Below, in pieces: positions 23,514 to 35,775 of a stretch of DNA of 64,000 nt. The notes beneath the pieces were generated by a model. That model worked only from the letters and a program-made list of their open reading frames with translations. It was not told where the DNA came from and ran no database searches. How positions within the stretch are numbered: the stretch's first letter is position 1; each line of letters opens with the position of its first letter. The stretch is from Cucumis sativus (Eukaryota; Streptophyta; Magnoliopsida; Cucurbitales; Cucurbitaceae): the NCBI RefSeq assembly GCF_000004075.3, contig NC_026655.2, positions 3,844,001 through 3,908,000 of the forward strand, given 5' to 3'. A program made the position numbers and the translations under genes.

Positions 23514-25157
23514 TTACAATGAAAATGAAGTGCAGCATACATGGATGTGTTTCATGGGGTTAGCCACTTCCTTCCCACCGGCATGTTTCACAAACTCAGT
23601 TGGAGTAAGAAAGCTTCCATGGCATACACATACTATGCAGACTTGCCCTTTCATGTACTTGTACAAAAACCCTTCTACCTTCCTTCCGTTCGGCCCATCC
23701 CCGATTGTTGACACGCTTGGCATCGTTCTCATCACGTCCATCCCCTTATCCCCTTCCATCAATACCTTGGAAATTCTCGCTCTTTTTGCTGCATTTGTTG
23801 GTGGCTTTTCGGTTTTCCTTGATGCCATTGTTTGTGAGTTCACTACTGGCTCTCTGTCATTTGACTCCAGTGATGATTGAGAACTGGATGACCCTTTTCC
23901 TGATCCCACACTTCCATGTCCTGACAATGAAAATCAAACTTAAACTGTTTAGAAGCTGATTTGATCAAACTTATAAATCGACATCTAGCTCAATCGAATC
24001 CTAAACAACAATCAGTGTGTTTGATAATCCAACAACATAGTAAAACGTTAAGGAATTTGGATCGATCTTTCCATACTCCAATGAACCAGTTATTAAAGCC
24101 CTGCGGCTACAGTGAGGTAATAGTTTCGAAACTAGGCAAAACCCCTTTTGCCAACTGATTGGATGGCCAATTTAAAAGCCAACAAAACTCAATGACAATG
24201 AAAGAATCAACAGAGAATCACAAGCTTCCATGGGACACATGCAAGAGGTTTATTAGCAAGATCAGTTGCCTGAAACATCAGAAGAAATAATAAACTAAGT
24301 AATGCTACAGTGATCTCAGCTATGAACAAATACTTCAAGATGAATTTCGCATCATTCTTTTCACCCTCAAAGTGAAATATATCTTTTCAGCTCCTTGCTA
24401 AGATATCATCACTAGAAAGTAAAGTGCTTATAATTAACTCCCTTCTCCATTCCTTTCAGCTTATGAATCGCCCAGCAAAACAAAGTGAGAAGATTTTGAT
24501 TAAACAAAGATGGTGAAGATTAATCAATTTAAAGAACATAGAATTACCTCTGAGCTGAAAAGCAGCTGATTAAACAAGTTTTTGAAAAAGAAATTAAAAA
24601 ACAAAAGAAGAGGGAGTACCTTCAGTTGTATAACTCTGCGAATGGTTTCCTTGCGTGGATTTGATCTTATCAATCGCACGACATAGTGCAGGACTTTTTG
24701 CAGCAGAAGCGGCGGCCCAAGCCACCACTTCAGACGGCGACGGCGGTGCTGCGGCCGACTTCTCATCCTCCGGCGCAGGTGCTCTGCTACTCCTCTGCTC
24801 CACCAGTCTCTTTTTAGCCTCCATCCTTCTCAGCAATTGCAACTCCTTCAGTTTAATTCGACCGAGTTGGTCTGTCTCAGCAGGAAGAGAGCAAGATCTC
24901 GATAACGAAAGAAACGACCCCGTTTGCCTCTGCATATCCCATTTCGGTGTCTCTCCGTTCTGAGAAATCACTCCAATAACAGAAGACGATCGGGCTAACG
25001 AATTTTCCTTCGCCTTGCCACAATAAATTCCACCAAGAGAAAGCCTAAGAGTAAGGTCCGGCGGTTCAGAAATAGAAACGTTCGTTGTTTCTCTACTCAT
25101 CTTCGGTGAAAGTCTCAACATCAGATCATCCCCACATACACCGATGGCTTCCCCCAT
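23514..25157 (-). CDS. Ninja-family / ABI5-binding protein (AFP), transcriptional corepressor adaptor
   Basis: Two exons on the minus strand, 25157-24620 and 23920-23514, giving 314 aa. An EAR repression motif LTLRLSL is at residues 35-41 (domain A). The middle block with [11 protein letters not shown] and a basic MEAKKR helix is domain B. The C-terminal domain C reads [19 protein letters not shown], then [16 protein letters not shown] and NPMKHI, which is the Jas-like/TIFY-binding end of Ninja proteins. AFPs recruit TOPLESS through the EAR motif to dampen ABI5 and JAZ-linked transcription. The ATG follows several in-frame codons, but [17 protein letters not shown] is the first family-like start. 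A G-box lies about 270 bases upstream. From memory of Arabidopsis gene order the best match is AFP4/TMAC2 (At3g02140), given the nearby TCP and LNG genes. Confidence 0.92.
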
Positions 25158-25429
25158 TGAACAAAAACAGACAACAACCAAAGCCCCTTCTCAAATCAAC
25201 CCACAAGCACACCTGATTTCAATTTCAAACACAAAACCCAGATAGAATTAAAGCTAAAACCCCATAAAACAAACGACCCAGATGAGGAAAAAGGTGAGAG
25301 AAGAAGTGTGAGTTGAAATAAGAGATTGAAATGGAGAGAAAAGAGAAACCCAGAAAGGGAAAATAAGTAAAGAAGAAGGAGAAGGAGAAGAGGGGAGAGG
25401 TTTCATGAAGGAGGGAAATGGGAAGAATC

Positions 25430-25435
25430 CACGTG
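25430..25435. promoter_or_regulatory. G-box/ABRE core near AFP transcription start
   Basis: CCACGTGG palindrome with CACGTG at 25430-25435, upstream of the AFP gene. AFP genes are typically ABA-induced, so an ABRE here fits. Confidence 0.5.
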
Positions 25436-25499
25436 GTGATCAGTGGTGAGGGGTTCACATCGTGTACGGTTAGAGAGAAACGGAGGTTCTGGGTGAGTG

Positions 25500-27700
25500 T
25501 GGGTTTCAAGTTGCAGGTGGAGGCTCCAATCAGCCACTCCCACCACCTGCAAGTAGCCGTAATACTCGCCCCCCTTCTCCAATTTCTGGCAGGTGTTGCT
25601 GTTGTTATTGCTGTTAGTGTGAGTGTTTCTCTTTGTAATTTTCTTCAAAATTTCGTCTCAATTTCTTATTCAACTTTCCTTTCCCAACTTCTTTGCTTTG
25701 CTTTTTGTTATTACCCACGCACACTCCCTTCCCCCACCTAAGTTCCATTTCTATCAAATTTTAGTAACATTTTAATTTTTAAGCAAGCTCTAAAACGTCG
25801 ATCTTTACGAGAATAGTATTGATGTTGATAACAATTTAAAGAGAGAAACACACGAACATGACTTTTAATATTCATAGTTGTATGAAAATTAAAATCTAAA
25901 CAAATTAAATATGCTTATTATTTACATTATATCTCCATCAATGTCATTTTGTTAGAAAACTTTTTATAGTATGCTAATTTTTTAATGATATAAGGAAAAT
26001 ATTGATTTGTTTCATAAGTAATATTGAATCCAAAAAATAAACATACACAAATATCATCATCTTCCTAATTAATTGATTTATATAAAATAACTTTATGTAT
26101 AGCTAATTAGCCACACAAAATGAGGTGGTTTAGGAACTCAACTCTTATGCTATTTTTCTATTAATGTTCATGATCTTTTATATATGAGAATCAAATATTT
26201 AACCTCTCGAAAAAAAGGTTAGATAAATTACGATTGAGCTAAACCTACATCGATCGTTAAACGGTATATTATTTTATAAAATATCACTGTCAAACATTAA
26301 TTTACAAAATCATAGACGTGTGTGAGAGAGTATACTTATAATTTCCAAATGTCACATCAAATGAAACAAGATTCAAACTTGCACTTCATGATTGAGGGAA
26401 GAAATATCTAACAACTCATACAAGCTACAACTTGAGGTATGTTTATACGTTCAAATTGCAAAGTTTGAGATGATTTTAATCGGTTGTGTAATAATATAAC
26501 TTTATATAATCTCATATTTTACAATTTCAATAAAGGCAATAATAATAAAAAAGAAAAAAGAAAAAAAGAGGAGTGAGAGTTGTTGGCAAATGTGAAAATG
26601 AGGGGGGTGGCAGTATCAAAACGGTGGCGTTTTATATTTAATTAAAGAAATAAAGAAACAGTGGGGCCCGAATTTAAAATAAGAAAAAAGCCAAAAGAAT
26701 AGCTTTTGGGGTTACGAAGAGAAAGAGAAAGAGAGAAAGAGAGAAAGAGAGAGAGGAAGGGGTAATTTAGGGAAGTGGAATCTGACACGCTGTACAGTTT
26801 TGAGATCGACACGCGTCAAATTATGGGGATCTTTGTAACAGTCCCTCCCTCGAGGAGCTGTTTTGTTCTCACGTCGTCGGCGCCTCTTCCTTTCTTTCAA
26901 TTTCTATTTTTACGTAATAAACTATTTCCACATTTCCTTTTTTTATTATTTTATTTTATTTTGCTTTTCTTTTCTTTTTTAATTAAAATACAGCTTCTAT
27001 AATTAAAAAATGAAAAGATATTGTTGTTTTTTTATTAAGGTTCAAATATATATATATGAAATAGATTATTTATAATTTCTATGGAGAAACGGTAAAATAA
27101 TATTAGAAATATTCCTAAAAGTAACCAAATAAATTAAAATATTTACAAATTATACCAAAATTGTAGTCTTTTATCACTCCAATATATTAATTACTAATTT
27201 ATCTATCAATACTCTCAAAGTAGGCGTAAAAGAAATAAAAAAATAAGAATAAATATTCTAGGTAATTTAGAAAAACATGAAAATTATGAATGAACAAATT
27301 AAGAATATATATATAAAAAAAACAAACATAATCTTTAAAAATCAAATAAAAAACCTTATCTTCTCATTTTAGCTCAAACTCAAAGAAACATGACTATAAT
27401 TTGTTTTTATATATATATATATAATGTGATTTTGATAGGGAAAAAGCAAATCCATGAAAATAGACCGTATCAAGAGTTGACGAAGACATGCCATCCCCAT
27501 TCATCAATCTATCCACATGGCCCCTATTACAATTTCATCATTTTATTTCTCCACTTTATCAATTCATTATTTCAAATTAAATGCATTCAATATTTCCTTT
27601 TTGTAACTCATAATAATTTCCCTTCCATTTTTCCCTAACCCAAAACATAACTTTTTTTTATTTAAAAAAAAATATATATATATATATAAAACGAGAATTG
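25500..27700. other. Gene-poor AT-rich region upstream of AFP
   Basis: No credible coding exon on either strand. It contains a polypurine stretch with (GA)n and several TA tracts. Short frames at 26712-27002 arise from low-complexity CT/GA sequence. Confidence 0.5.
26716..26758. repeat. (GA)n-rich microsatellite
   Basis: Interrupted GAAAGAGA/GAGAGA tract of about 43 bases. Confidence 0.9.
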
Positions 27701-27709
27701 CGAGGGACA

Positions 27710-28260
27710 ACAAAAATCCATTTTAACGTTCACCGTTAGTTTCATAACGCCTGCTTTTGCTTGTCCCTGGCGCCGTTTAGTGTATAATTTTAACGGACGG
27801 TTGCGAAAAAGCGGGGTGAAAAATCTCGCGGCGCCACGTGGGGGTAATGTTGAAAATTAACGTGGGGACGAGGGGGAGGTGGGGCCCAGGGAGGAAGGGC
27901 AAGTTGACGTCAAAAAGGGGAAAAAAATCGTAAAGAGAAGACACACGTGGCATAACAAGGAAGGGATTAGAATGGGAACCACATGTCGCCACTTGGCAAG
28001 TTGCATGCTACGTGTCAGAAAAAGGGAAGTACGGAATGACGAGGCATCAACTTGATTTGTGCCCCCCATAGGACATGATTGTCCACAACATAACAGGCTG
28101 GTGTCTAACACGCGCCCCACCTTTCGAGTGTGAACCACATTCTACCTTTCTTTCTATATATATATTCAAAATTACCATTTTACCCCTACATATATATACA
28201 TATATTCGATGTGTCACTTCCAAGTTCCATTATATAAGGAAGGCTTTGGATTAACTTAAC
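27710..28260. promoter_or_regulatory. Isolated GC-richer island dense in G-box/ABRE and CRE-like sites
   Basis: Within AT-rich surroundings this block carries CACGTG at 27835-27840 and 27945-27950, TGACGTCA at 27906-27913, and TACGTGTC (ABRE) at 28009-28016. TATATATA and TATATAAGG words follow at about 28155 and 28231. It reads like a plant stress-type promoter on the plus strand, yet no coding exon follows within 4 kb. It could be a distal element for the AFP gene 2.3 kb to the left, the promoter of a non-coding RNA, or the remnant of a lost gene. Confidence 0.4.
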
Positions 28261-31200
28261 TTAATTAAATAAGACAATTCTTTTTTCTTTTAAATTTTAT
28301 TTCTCAATTATGTTTTTTTGTGCAAGTTTCTTTCTTTCTTGTATATTATTGATATAAATCAAATTAATGTATACTCTTTTTTTTAATTAATAATTTAAAA
28401 TAAAAGTTGCTAGTGACGATGATCATTAGAGTTGGTTGTTAGTGTTAGAAGTTAAAGATGGACTGGACAATATTGTTAATGTTAGAAGTTAAAGCAAAAT
28501 TTGGCGTGATCTCGATGATAAATCGCTTATATTGTTGCTTCCCAAGATTAACGCGTACTCACAAGAGGTAGGAGTAGAATCAAAAGTAAATGATTGTTTA
28601 GATGAAGGAACTAGAGTTTTTTGGTAAGAAAAAAACTCAACGCCAAAATATTTTCTTTACAACATATACATATACAATGAATAATTGTTAGAATTATAAA
28701 ATAAAATAAATAATGATAATCATTAATTTTTAATTGAAACATCAGTTATAAAACAGTGCAACGATAGTCATTTTCAAAAAACGCAGCTAGTTAGTAGTGG
28801 CTAGAGGGTGTGGTAGGGTAGCTACGACAACGTGATAAGTTGGTAGCCAAAAATTTCATCTTTTCATCTGTCGTCAATGACAAAATCGATATAGCTACTG
28901 TCGTGAAGGCATTTATACATAACATTTTACTTCAAGTTGGAGAGTTTGTTCAATTGCTTCTTTCAATTCATCAATACTCGAAGATCTTAACCGTGGATGT
29001 AGGGAAACATTATATACCAAACTGCTATAACCAACTCTTTTCTTCTTGAATTTGAGCTGAATGGATGAACTTGTTGCATCATTCGATGGAGAAAGAAGGT
29101 GAGAAGTACAACAAGGTTATTTTAGACTTTTTAGTTTCAATCTCTCCTTTAAATTAGACCGATCGTCTATTTTTACTATTTTTACAATAAAGAAAATCCT
29201 TTACCCTAATTTTTTTCAAATACTTTTTACACTCGTACAATTGCCCCTAAAAAATATAATAAGTTCGGTTCAAAGCATAAGAGACCAATGCCATATTTCA
29301 ATATTTTGTTTCCATTGAGAACAAACTATCTCATTAAAACTAATAAGGTCGGTTGCAAATGGTCATTCCACCATATTGTTAATTGGTCACTTAGTCAAAA
29401 CTATATGCTAATTACAACATTATTTAATTATCTTTAGAAACAAAACAAACCCATAATTAATTGAGTGAATAGTGAACAAATAATTAGATAATCAACATGT
29501 GATAAGCTAGGGCTATAAACAATCTTCATATCATTATTTTAATTCAAAACCCAAAATATTTTTTATATGATCATAATCCAACCATAGAAACAAATATTTT
29601 ATTCAAATTCATACCTTGTATGTTTAACGTTAATACATACGTCATTTACTTAGTTATACATGTTTCAATAAGAACGACGTCGGATAATTAGTTAAACACG
29701 ATGGATCATTCAAAGAATTTAATCATGTGTTTAATTATATTCGATACTAAATATGAATGTGTAAAGACATAATTATTCGACTGCGTTTTCTAAGACGTAA
29801 GTATCATTTGGCTGTATACAATGAATGTACAAGAAAAGATAGTCTAGTCACATAATGAATAATATAAAACTATAAAAGCGTCTAGTTTGACTAACCGATT
29901 TAACATACGTTAAATATTAAGACAAGTTGTAGCGAAAAGGAAAAAAAAAGAGTAGATGCCATTTTATTAAAGGATTTTACGTACACAACCACACAATGTT
30001 TCGAGACAAATAAAGATTTGATAAGATATATATTAAAGAAAAAAAAAGAAGAAACTTATTAAAGTGGTCACATAGGATGGAATCATGAAGACTTGATAAA
30101 GAGTATTAAAATATAAACACATACACATTATGATATGATATGATTCCCACAATAAACTATGTCACAAGTTGATATAAATTAATGTTTTTCTTTTGATCTC
30201 CTAAAAGTTGATTTAATTAAATTAAAATATGATGGGCCATTCATGAATTAGCATCAAATCAAGTGATCAAGTTGATAACAAGTTGGACTTAGTGCAATTT
30301 AATTAAACTTTGATTAAGCAAAGAGATAACAATTATGCAATTTGATTAATGACATTAATTAAAGCATATCTTGACACAATCTATTTAAAAGGGAGGGAAT
30401 AATGTTTATTGGATTAAATAGTTGGTTATGACTTTTTTTCTTCTTTTTATCTTTTTTAAACTTTCATTAAGATTAATGATTGATGATGAACAAAAGGGAA
30501 TATATTATATTTAAAAAAACATATGATTATTTCATTCTGATCTTATTCTACCACTTTCTTTCATTGAATACAAGTGGGAGTAACAAAATTATGAAATTTG
30601 TTGTTTATGGGTAGGGTTAATTTACCGATTTGGTTCGTATGGTTTATTATTAGAATTTAGTCGAGGTTTTCTATCATAATTATAAAGACTAAATAAGAAT
30701 CACAATTTTGTCCATGTACCGTAATAAAAATCACAATTTTGATATCTACTGAAATGTCGATTGATCTATTCTAAGGGAGACTTGAGCCATTCTCAACTTT
30801 AAGCTATTTATATTATGTAACAAAAATAATAACAATACTAGTAGTTAACCTATCAATACATCCAACTCTTAGTGTGTAACTAAACCAATGTCAGTAGTTA
30901 GTTCAACGGTAAAACTGTCATTCAGATGGTCTGAGATTTATAAACTCTATATAAAGTTTCAGTCAACAAAACTTCTTAATCCGCCATTCAGCATAATCCT
31001 CTCAACCCAAATTAGTTCGAGAAAGACAAAGACTTGTAGAGGAAAAGAAAAAGGGGGTTAAATTTGTATATTGAAAAAGAAAAGAGAAGAAAGAGGAAGA
31101 TGAGAGGTGAATTAGCTGTCAAGGGATAGTTCTTAGTTAAATGGCAAAAGATAGAAACAAAATTAAAGGGAGCAATCCCCCACTTGCTTTGCTTCCAAAC

Positions 31201-32388
31201 GCCATTTTTTATTTTTTTTGTCTCTTCTCTCTCTCTCAACTAACCCCCCCATGTTTCACTGCTTCCTCTAACAAACAAAAGTTCCAATAACAGTCATCAC
31301 TGCTTTTATGGAAATTCTTGTTCACAAATCTTATTAACTTCATCTTTATTCAATCTCATTATGTTTAGAACATTTTGCTAGTCTAATATTTGAGTCTTTG
31401 TGTGTTCAACCAAATCAAATTTTCGAGTTGTATAAGAAACTCCAACCGACCCATGTACTCTTTGATTTCTCTCCACACCCATGTTTTTCTTCTAAAAAAG
31501 AAAACATGTTTTCCTTCCAATGAACTTGCATAGTCTAGAGATAATTTCTTTACATACGTAGTTATTATTTGGTTACTTCACTTTCACTTGAATACGCATT
31601 CTCTCATTAAACTCAATATTCATAAACATACAAAATATATAATGAATTTCCACAAAAATTCTGACTATTTTATCTCATCATATTTTCAATTCTTTTTCTA
31701 CCATCTAAATCAAAAACTGGTTTAAGTCACTCTCTGTACTTTTAGAGTTTTCCAATTCTCCACGTTTCTCTCTTCCAATGGATTAAGCATCTTGAAGAAG
31801 TCAGGCTTTCGTACCTTTTTTCCTCTGCTTTTTATGTGTTTTCTTTTCAGGATTTGGGCTCCGTTCTTTTGTTCCAAAACTATGAATTGCTATGTCCAAC
31901 AATGCCACGTATCAAACTCATCAAGCCTTTGAAACAAATGAAACTAATGTTACTTGCAAAGATTTTGAACATTCATATAATCTTCAAATGTTCAAGAATA
32001 ATCCATGAAGGTTGGGGAGAAAGTCCAAATAAAAAATGTAACGTTGTTAGATATTAATTGATGGATATGATTGTAGAAGAACAAGAAATGCATCAAAATT
32101 AGCAGTAATTCCACTGGACATTCTTGAACTGAGAAACCAGAGTATTGCTTTCTTTGAGGAAGGGAAGGTCTAATAAAGTGTTTTGGATTTCATTTTTTCA
32201 TTTTGTCATATGTTTTAGGTGAAAAAGAGTGCATTCAAAGATTGGTCTACTTCAAAGAGAAAAGAGAACACATTCTCATCAATTCGACAGGAGGACAAAA
32301 AATCGAAACTTCCTATTTTGAAATTGAATAAAGCCAACTCAAGCAGAGAAAGGTTATGAGCTAAGAATTGCTGCCCTCTCGCAAACTC
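28260..32388. other. Gene-poor AT-rich region
   Basis: No supported gene. A weak plus-strand frame at 31836-32057 follows a good splice acceptor (TTTTCTTTTCAG at about 31850) but matches nothing I recognise. The stretch 30880-30960 contains TAGTTCAACGG, resembling a pol III A-box; it may be an old SINE or tRNA-like relic. Confidence 0.4.
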
Positions 32389-34365
32389 TCATATTGTCAT
32401 CAGATCTCCATAATTCCGCATGAGAAGGATAGATCCTGCAAACATCCCCGCAGCACGAAGTAATTTCTGCAACAACGAAGAGAGTTGAAATTCAGTTCTA
32501 TTTATAAAATACAGCCATACCATGATACCAAGGACACGTGTTTCTGTGCCTGATATTTCAATTTAGAAAAAACAAAGAAATATACTTTTCTTTAGGAGTC
32601 AAACAGAGAATTCACATAAGCACGACCATACAAAATCTAACAATATTTTCCCAAGTCCCAAATAATGAATTAAGTAAGGTAGCTCTATTGCAACTACAAC
32701 CCAATTGGAGCGTTCATCCCTCTTCTTAATGCCAAAGCCAAATCATTCTTTTCATGCACGAGGGCATCTGCCGATCTCACTCTGGATGTTCCCTTGAGAA
32801 TAATACTTCTTATGCTGCCTGCCTTAAAGTTCAAATTTACTTGCAGAGACAGCAATGAGGCTTACTCGTTTTTTCTTTTCTTTCCAAAAAGTGATTCTTA
32901 TTGGAAATGGAAAACTGCATATCGTGTTCAGTTTTATGTTTCAGATTCAATAGATAAATGACGCATATGACACAGGCATGAGATGAGATAGTTATGCATT
33001 TACAACTCTAACCGAATACTCAGAAAAAACAGAACAAATCAATGTAATTTTCTGCAAATTATTATAATTGAATCAACATTTTAAAAAGCTAAAGGAAGTC
33101 TTGAGGATTTCCTCTTGAAGAAGCCATGCATAGGCATCAAGGTGGCAATAGGATGCAAGCTTCAAATTTAATAAAATACAAATCCTAGTATTGTATGATC
33201 CATCAAGTGTTGCAACATACATAATAATAGTTCTATAGAAATGTTTGTGTATATAAACATATATATGGACAACTCTGTCCACATAATTAAAAGTTATAAA
33301 ATGTCATCCTTAGCATCACGTCTATAATCAAGATCGACTTATTCTAAAAAAATGATCTTCAATGTAATTAAATCTTTTGTCACAACAACTCACGTATTTA
33401 CATTCCGTGCACAAGGGAAGCTTTACATTTTTCAGACTTGAGCAAATTAGTTTCGTTATTTTAATCATCACGCAAGACATGCTAAAGAGCCTTGGCTTGA
33501 GTTGAAACATAGATTTAAATGAGTGGAAAAATATAGAGAACCAACCCAAATGCATTACATCCAATTCTCCCCTTAATCTTCCCAGCTCCAACAACCCAAT
33601 AAAAGTGCTAAACATAGACAAACCTACTGCTTGTTTGTAATCACCCAAAACCAAAAATTACATTTTTTCTTCCTTTTACTCTAATAGGCAATTTCAAAAG
33701 TGAGAAGAGAAAAAAAACAATCACAGTCTGAGACAACAAAAAGTAAGGTGTCGAACCAGAAGGAAACGCAACAAATTCAGATAAAGTGAGAAGACTGCTA
33801 ACTGCTCTAAACACATACAACTTCACAAATAGCCCATCCAACAAGTTCTTGAATTTAATATAACCAAATGTTTTCTAGCAAGACTGGTCTACGAGAAACT
33901 TACATTTCCTCCTGAATATCTTTAATTTCAAAACAATCATAACGCTCAACAGCTTCGAGTATGACTTAAACCCAAAGTGTCAGACTATAAATTGCGCATT
34001 TCCATTAAAAGATCGACACTTCTTACGGTAAATGAAAAAAAAAAGCTCACACGATTTCTCAAACTTTCTCAGCTACCAAACATATTACAAGGCCTTAATA
34101 ATGCAATATAAAAAACAAAACCGATGATGCCCAATCCTCGAAATCACATTTAGCAGATTTTGGGAGATCGAAAAATCCAGGTTAAGAAAAAAGATAAATA
34201 TTGGAATGAAATTTAAAAGGATCGGAAGCGTACCATGTTCAAGGCCCACTTTTCTTCGTCATAAACCTGAGAATTGAAAAAGGATTTCACAGTCTCGACG
34301 GAATTGGCCGTACCGGAAAAGAGAAGATTCTTCACCTTCTTCACCGAGCTAGAATCGTCAGCCAT
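32389..34365 (-). CDS. TOM5: TOM5, small subunit of the mitochondrial outer-membrane import pore
   Basis: Two exons on the minus strand, 34365-34234 and 32466-32389, separated by a 1.77-kb intron, encode 69 aa. The conserved core begins VYDEEKWALNMKLLRAAGMF and ends in MRNYGDLMTI, which is the plant TOM5 signature. A single C-terminal membrane segment lies at about 46-62. TOM5 is a tail-anchored subunit that helps assemble the TOM40 pore and pass preproteins to it. The N-terminal part (MADDSSSVKKVKNLLFSG) is somewhat longer than in Arabidopsis. The ATG is supported by an upstream telo-box. The gene stands head to head with the RIQ gene, about 740 bases apart. Each exon is too short to be found by open-frame length, so the call rests on the motif and on frame-continuous GT-AG sites. 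Confidence 0.9.
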
Positions 34366-34403
34366 TTTCGCGCGGAGTACAGAGAGCGAAGGCGTATGCG
34401 AGC

Positions 34404-34414
34404 GTTAGGGTTTT
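34404..34414 (-). promoter_or_regulatory. Telo-box in TOM5 5' leader/promoter
   Basis: AAACCCTAACG on the minus strand, about 40 bases before the TOM5 ATG. Such boxes are typical of plant genes for translation and mitochondrial functions. Confidence 0.5.
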
Positions 34415-34935
34415 AGGTTCTGGGGGTTTGGTTCGAAGACGCGAGAAATCGGCTTGTAGACTTTGTGCAAAGTAACATTACGAATCTACCCTTGTATAAG
34501 AAAAAAAAAAGTAAAAATACTTTCCTATAATTTAAAATTTGTTAAATTTAATTTCAATACTTTCATTAAATCTTCAATTTAGTAATTCATATAACTTAAA
34601 AAATATAAATATAACTTAAAAAATTATTTCCAAAGTACATATACTAGAATTTAACCAGGAAAGATATAATAATAAAAAAGAAAAATTTGTTACCCAATAA
34701 ACTAAAGTTGAATAATTGATTAGACCGAACATAAATATGTGTACAATTTAAGTAAAGATTATAGTACTCGAGGAAAAGTCTTCATGTTACCTTCTTCTAA
34801 CAATATCTATATTTCGAAGATGATTTGATTATGGTCGTTTAGCTAAGTTGATGTTTATGGTGCTATTTTAAAATTATATATTATATCAATCCAAATAATT
34901 TTTATTAATGAAATATGAGAAAAAAATCTTTCCAA

Positions 34936-34944
34936 CCACGTGGC
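34936..34944 (+). promoter_or_regulatory. G-box in the bidirectional TOM5-RIQ promoter
   Basis: CCACGTGGC with CACGTG at 34937-34942, 165 bases before the RIQ ATG. G-boxes are common in light-regulated photosynthesis genes, so it more likely serves the RIQ side. Confidence 0.5.
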
Positions 34945-35106
34945 ACGAATGAGATGATTAAACGTGGAAAATCCAATATCCAACTACCTTCCCTCTCCAT
35001 CATACATTTCCATGGTGCGGGCCTCTGCAATTCTCTCCTTCATCGGATTCATCCCTAACCATCGCCATTCTTCACTCTCCACACACTCACTAACTCTCTT
35101 CTAGCT

Positions 35107-35775
35107 ATGGAGGTCACTTCTTTCTGTAGCAGCAGCACCAGAGCAGCTTCCTTCATCTACTCATATCCTTCCACAACCACTTCAAGAAGAAAACGCCCTC
35201 TTCATCTTCATTCCATGGCTACCGAGAAACCTCTCCCCTCCGCCGCTAAAACCGTCGGCTCCAAGAAGGTCAGTTCTTCTATTTCCCTTTTTCTTCCCTA
35301 TCAATTTCTCCAATTCAAACACTGAAAACCCAGCATTGTGTAGATCAACACCACGGTGTTCCCTCTCGGCGAGAAAGGCCCAAGGAGTAGCATCTCGCTC
35401 TCGACTTCACCGCCGATTAAGCTACTGACGAGGGTGGAGCAATTGAAGTTACTAAGCAAGGCGGAGAAGGCTGGGTTGCTATCTGCGGCGGAGAAGGCCG
35501 GGTTGTCTTTGTCTTCGATTGAGAAATTAGGACTTCTGTCGAAGGCTGAGGAATTGGGGGTTTTATCGGCAGCGACAGATCCAGGAACTCCCGGTGCGTT
35601 GCTGAGTTTAAGCTTAGGGCTGTTGTTATTAGGGCCTTCATGTGTGTATTTGGTGCCGGAAGATAGTGTTTGGGAAATCGTGTTGCAGGTGGCAGTGGCT
35701 CTGGTCTCCATCGTCGGCGGTTCCGCAGCTTTTGCCGCGTCGAATTTGGTCTCGAATTTGCAAAGATCGAATTGA
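35107..35775 (+). CDS. RIQ-type thylakoid protein (DUF1118; REDUCED INDUCTION OF NPQ)
   Basis: Two exons, 35107-35268 and 35344-35775, giving 197 aa. The N-terminus is rich in S, T, R and P, with little acidity, and reads as a chloroplast transit peptide (about 1-45). The middle is a run of related short repeats on the pattern [18 protein letters not shown], then [19 protein letters not shown]. Two hydrophobic segments (about 137-155, [19 protein letters not shown], and 161-185) insert it in the membrane. RIQ1/RIQ2 act in grana stacking and LHCII organisation, and so in non-photochemical quenching. Position beside TOM5 and the At5g08060-like gene matches RIQ1 (At5g08050, from memory). The gene is whole. 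Confidence 0.9.

Noticed and set aside
26691-26710. CCAAAAG...CTTTTGG inverted repeat
   Set aside because: A 7-base stem in a biased sequence, too short to be a miRNA precursor or a terminator of meaning here.
31012-31239. 75-codon minus-strand frame rich in F, L and S
   Set aside because: Driven by polypurine sequence; no motif.
35301-35711. 136-codon minus-strand frame over the RIQ gene
   Set aside because: Antisense shadow of the RIQ coding exon.
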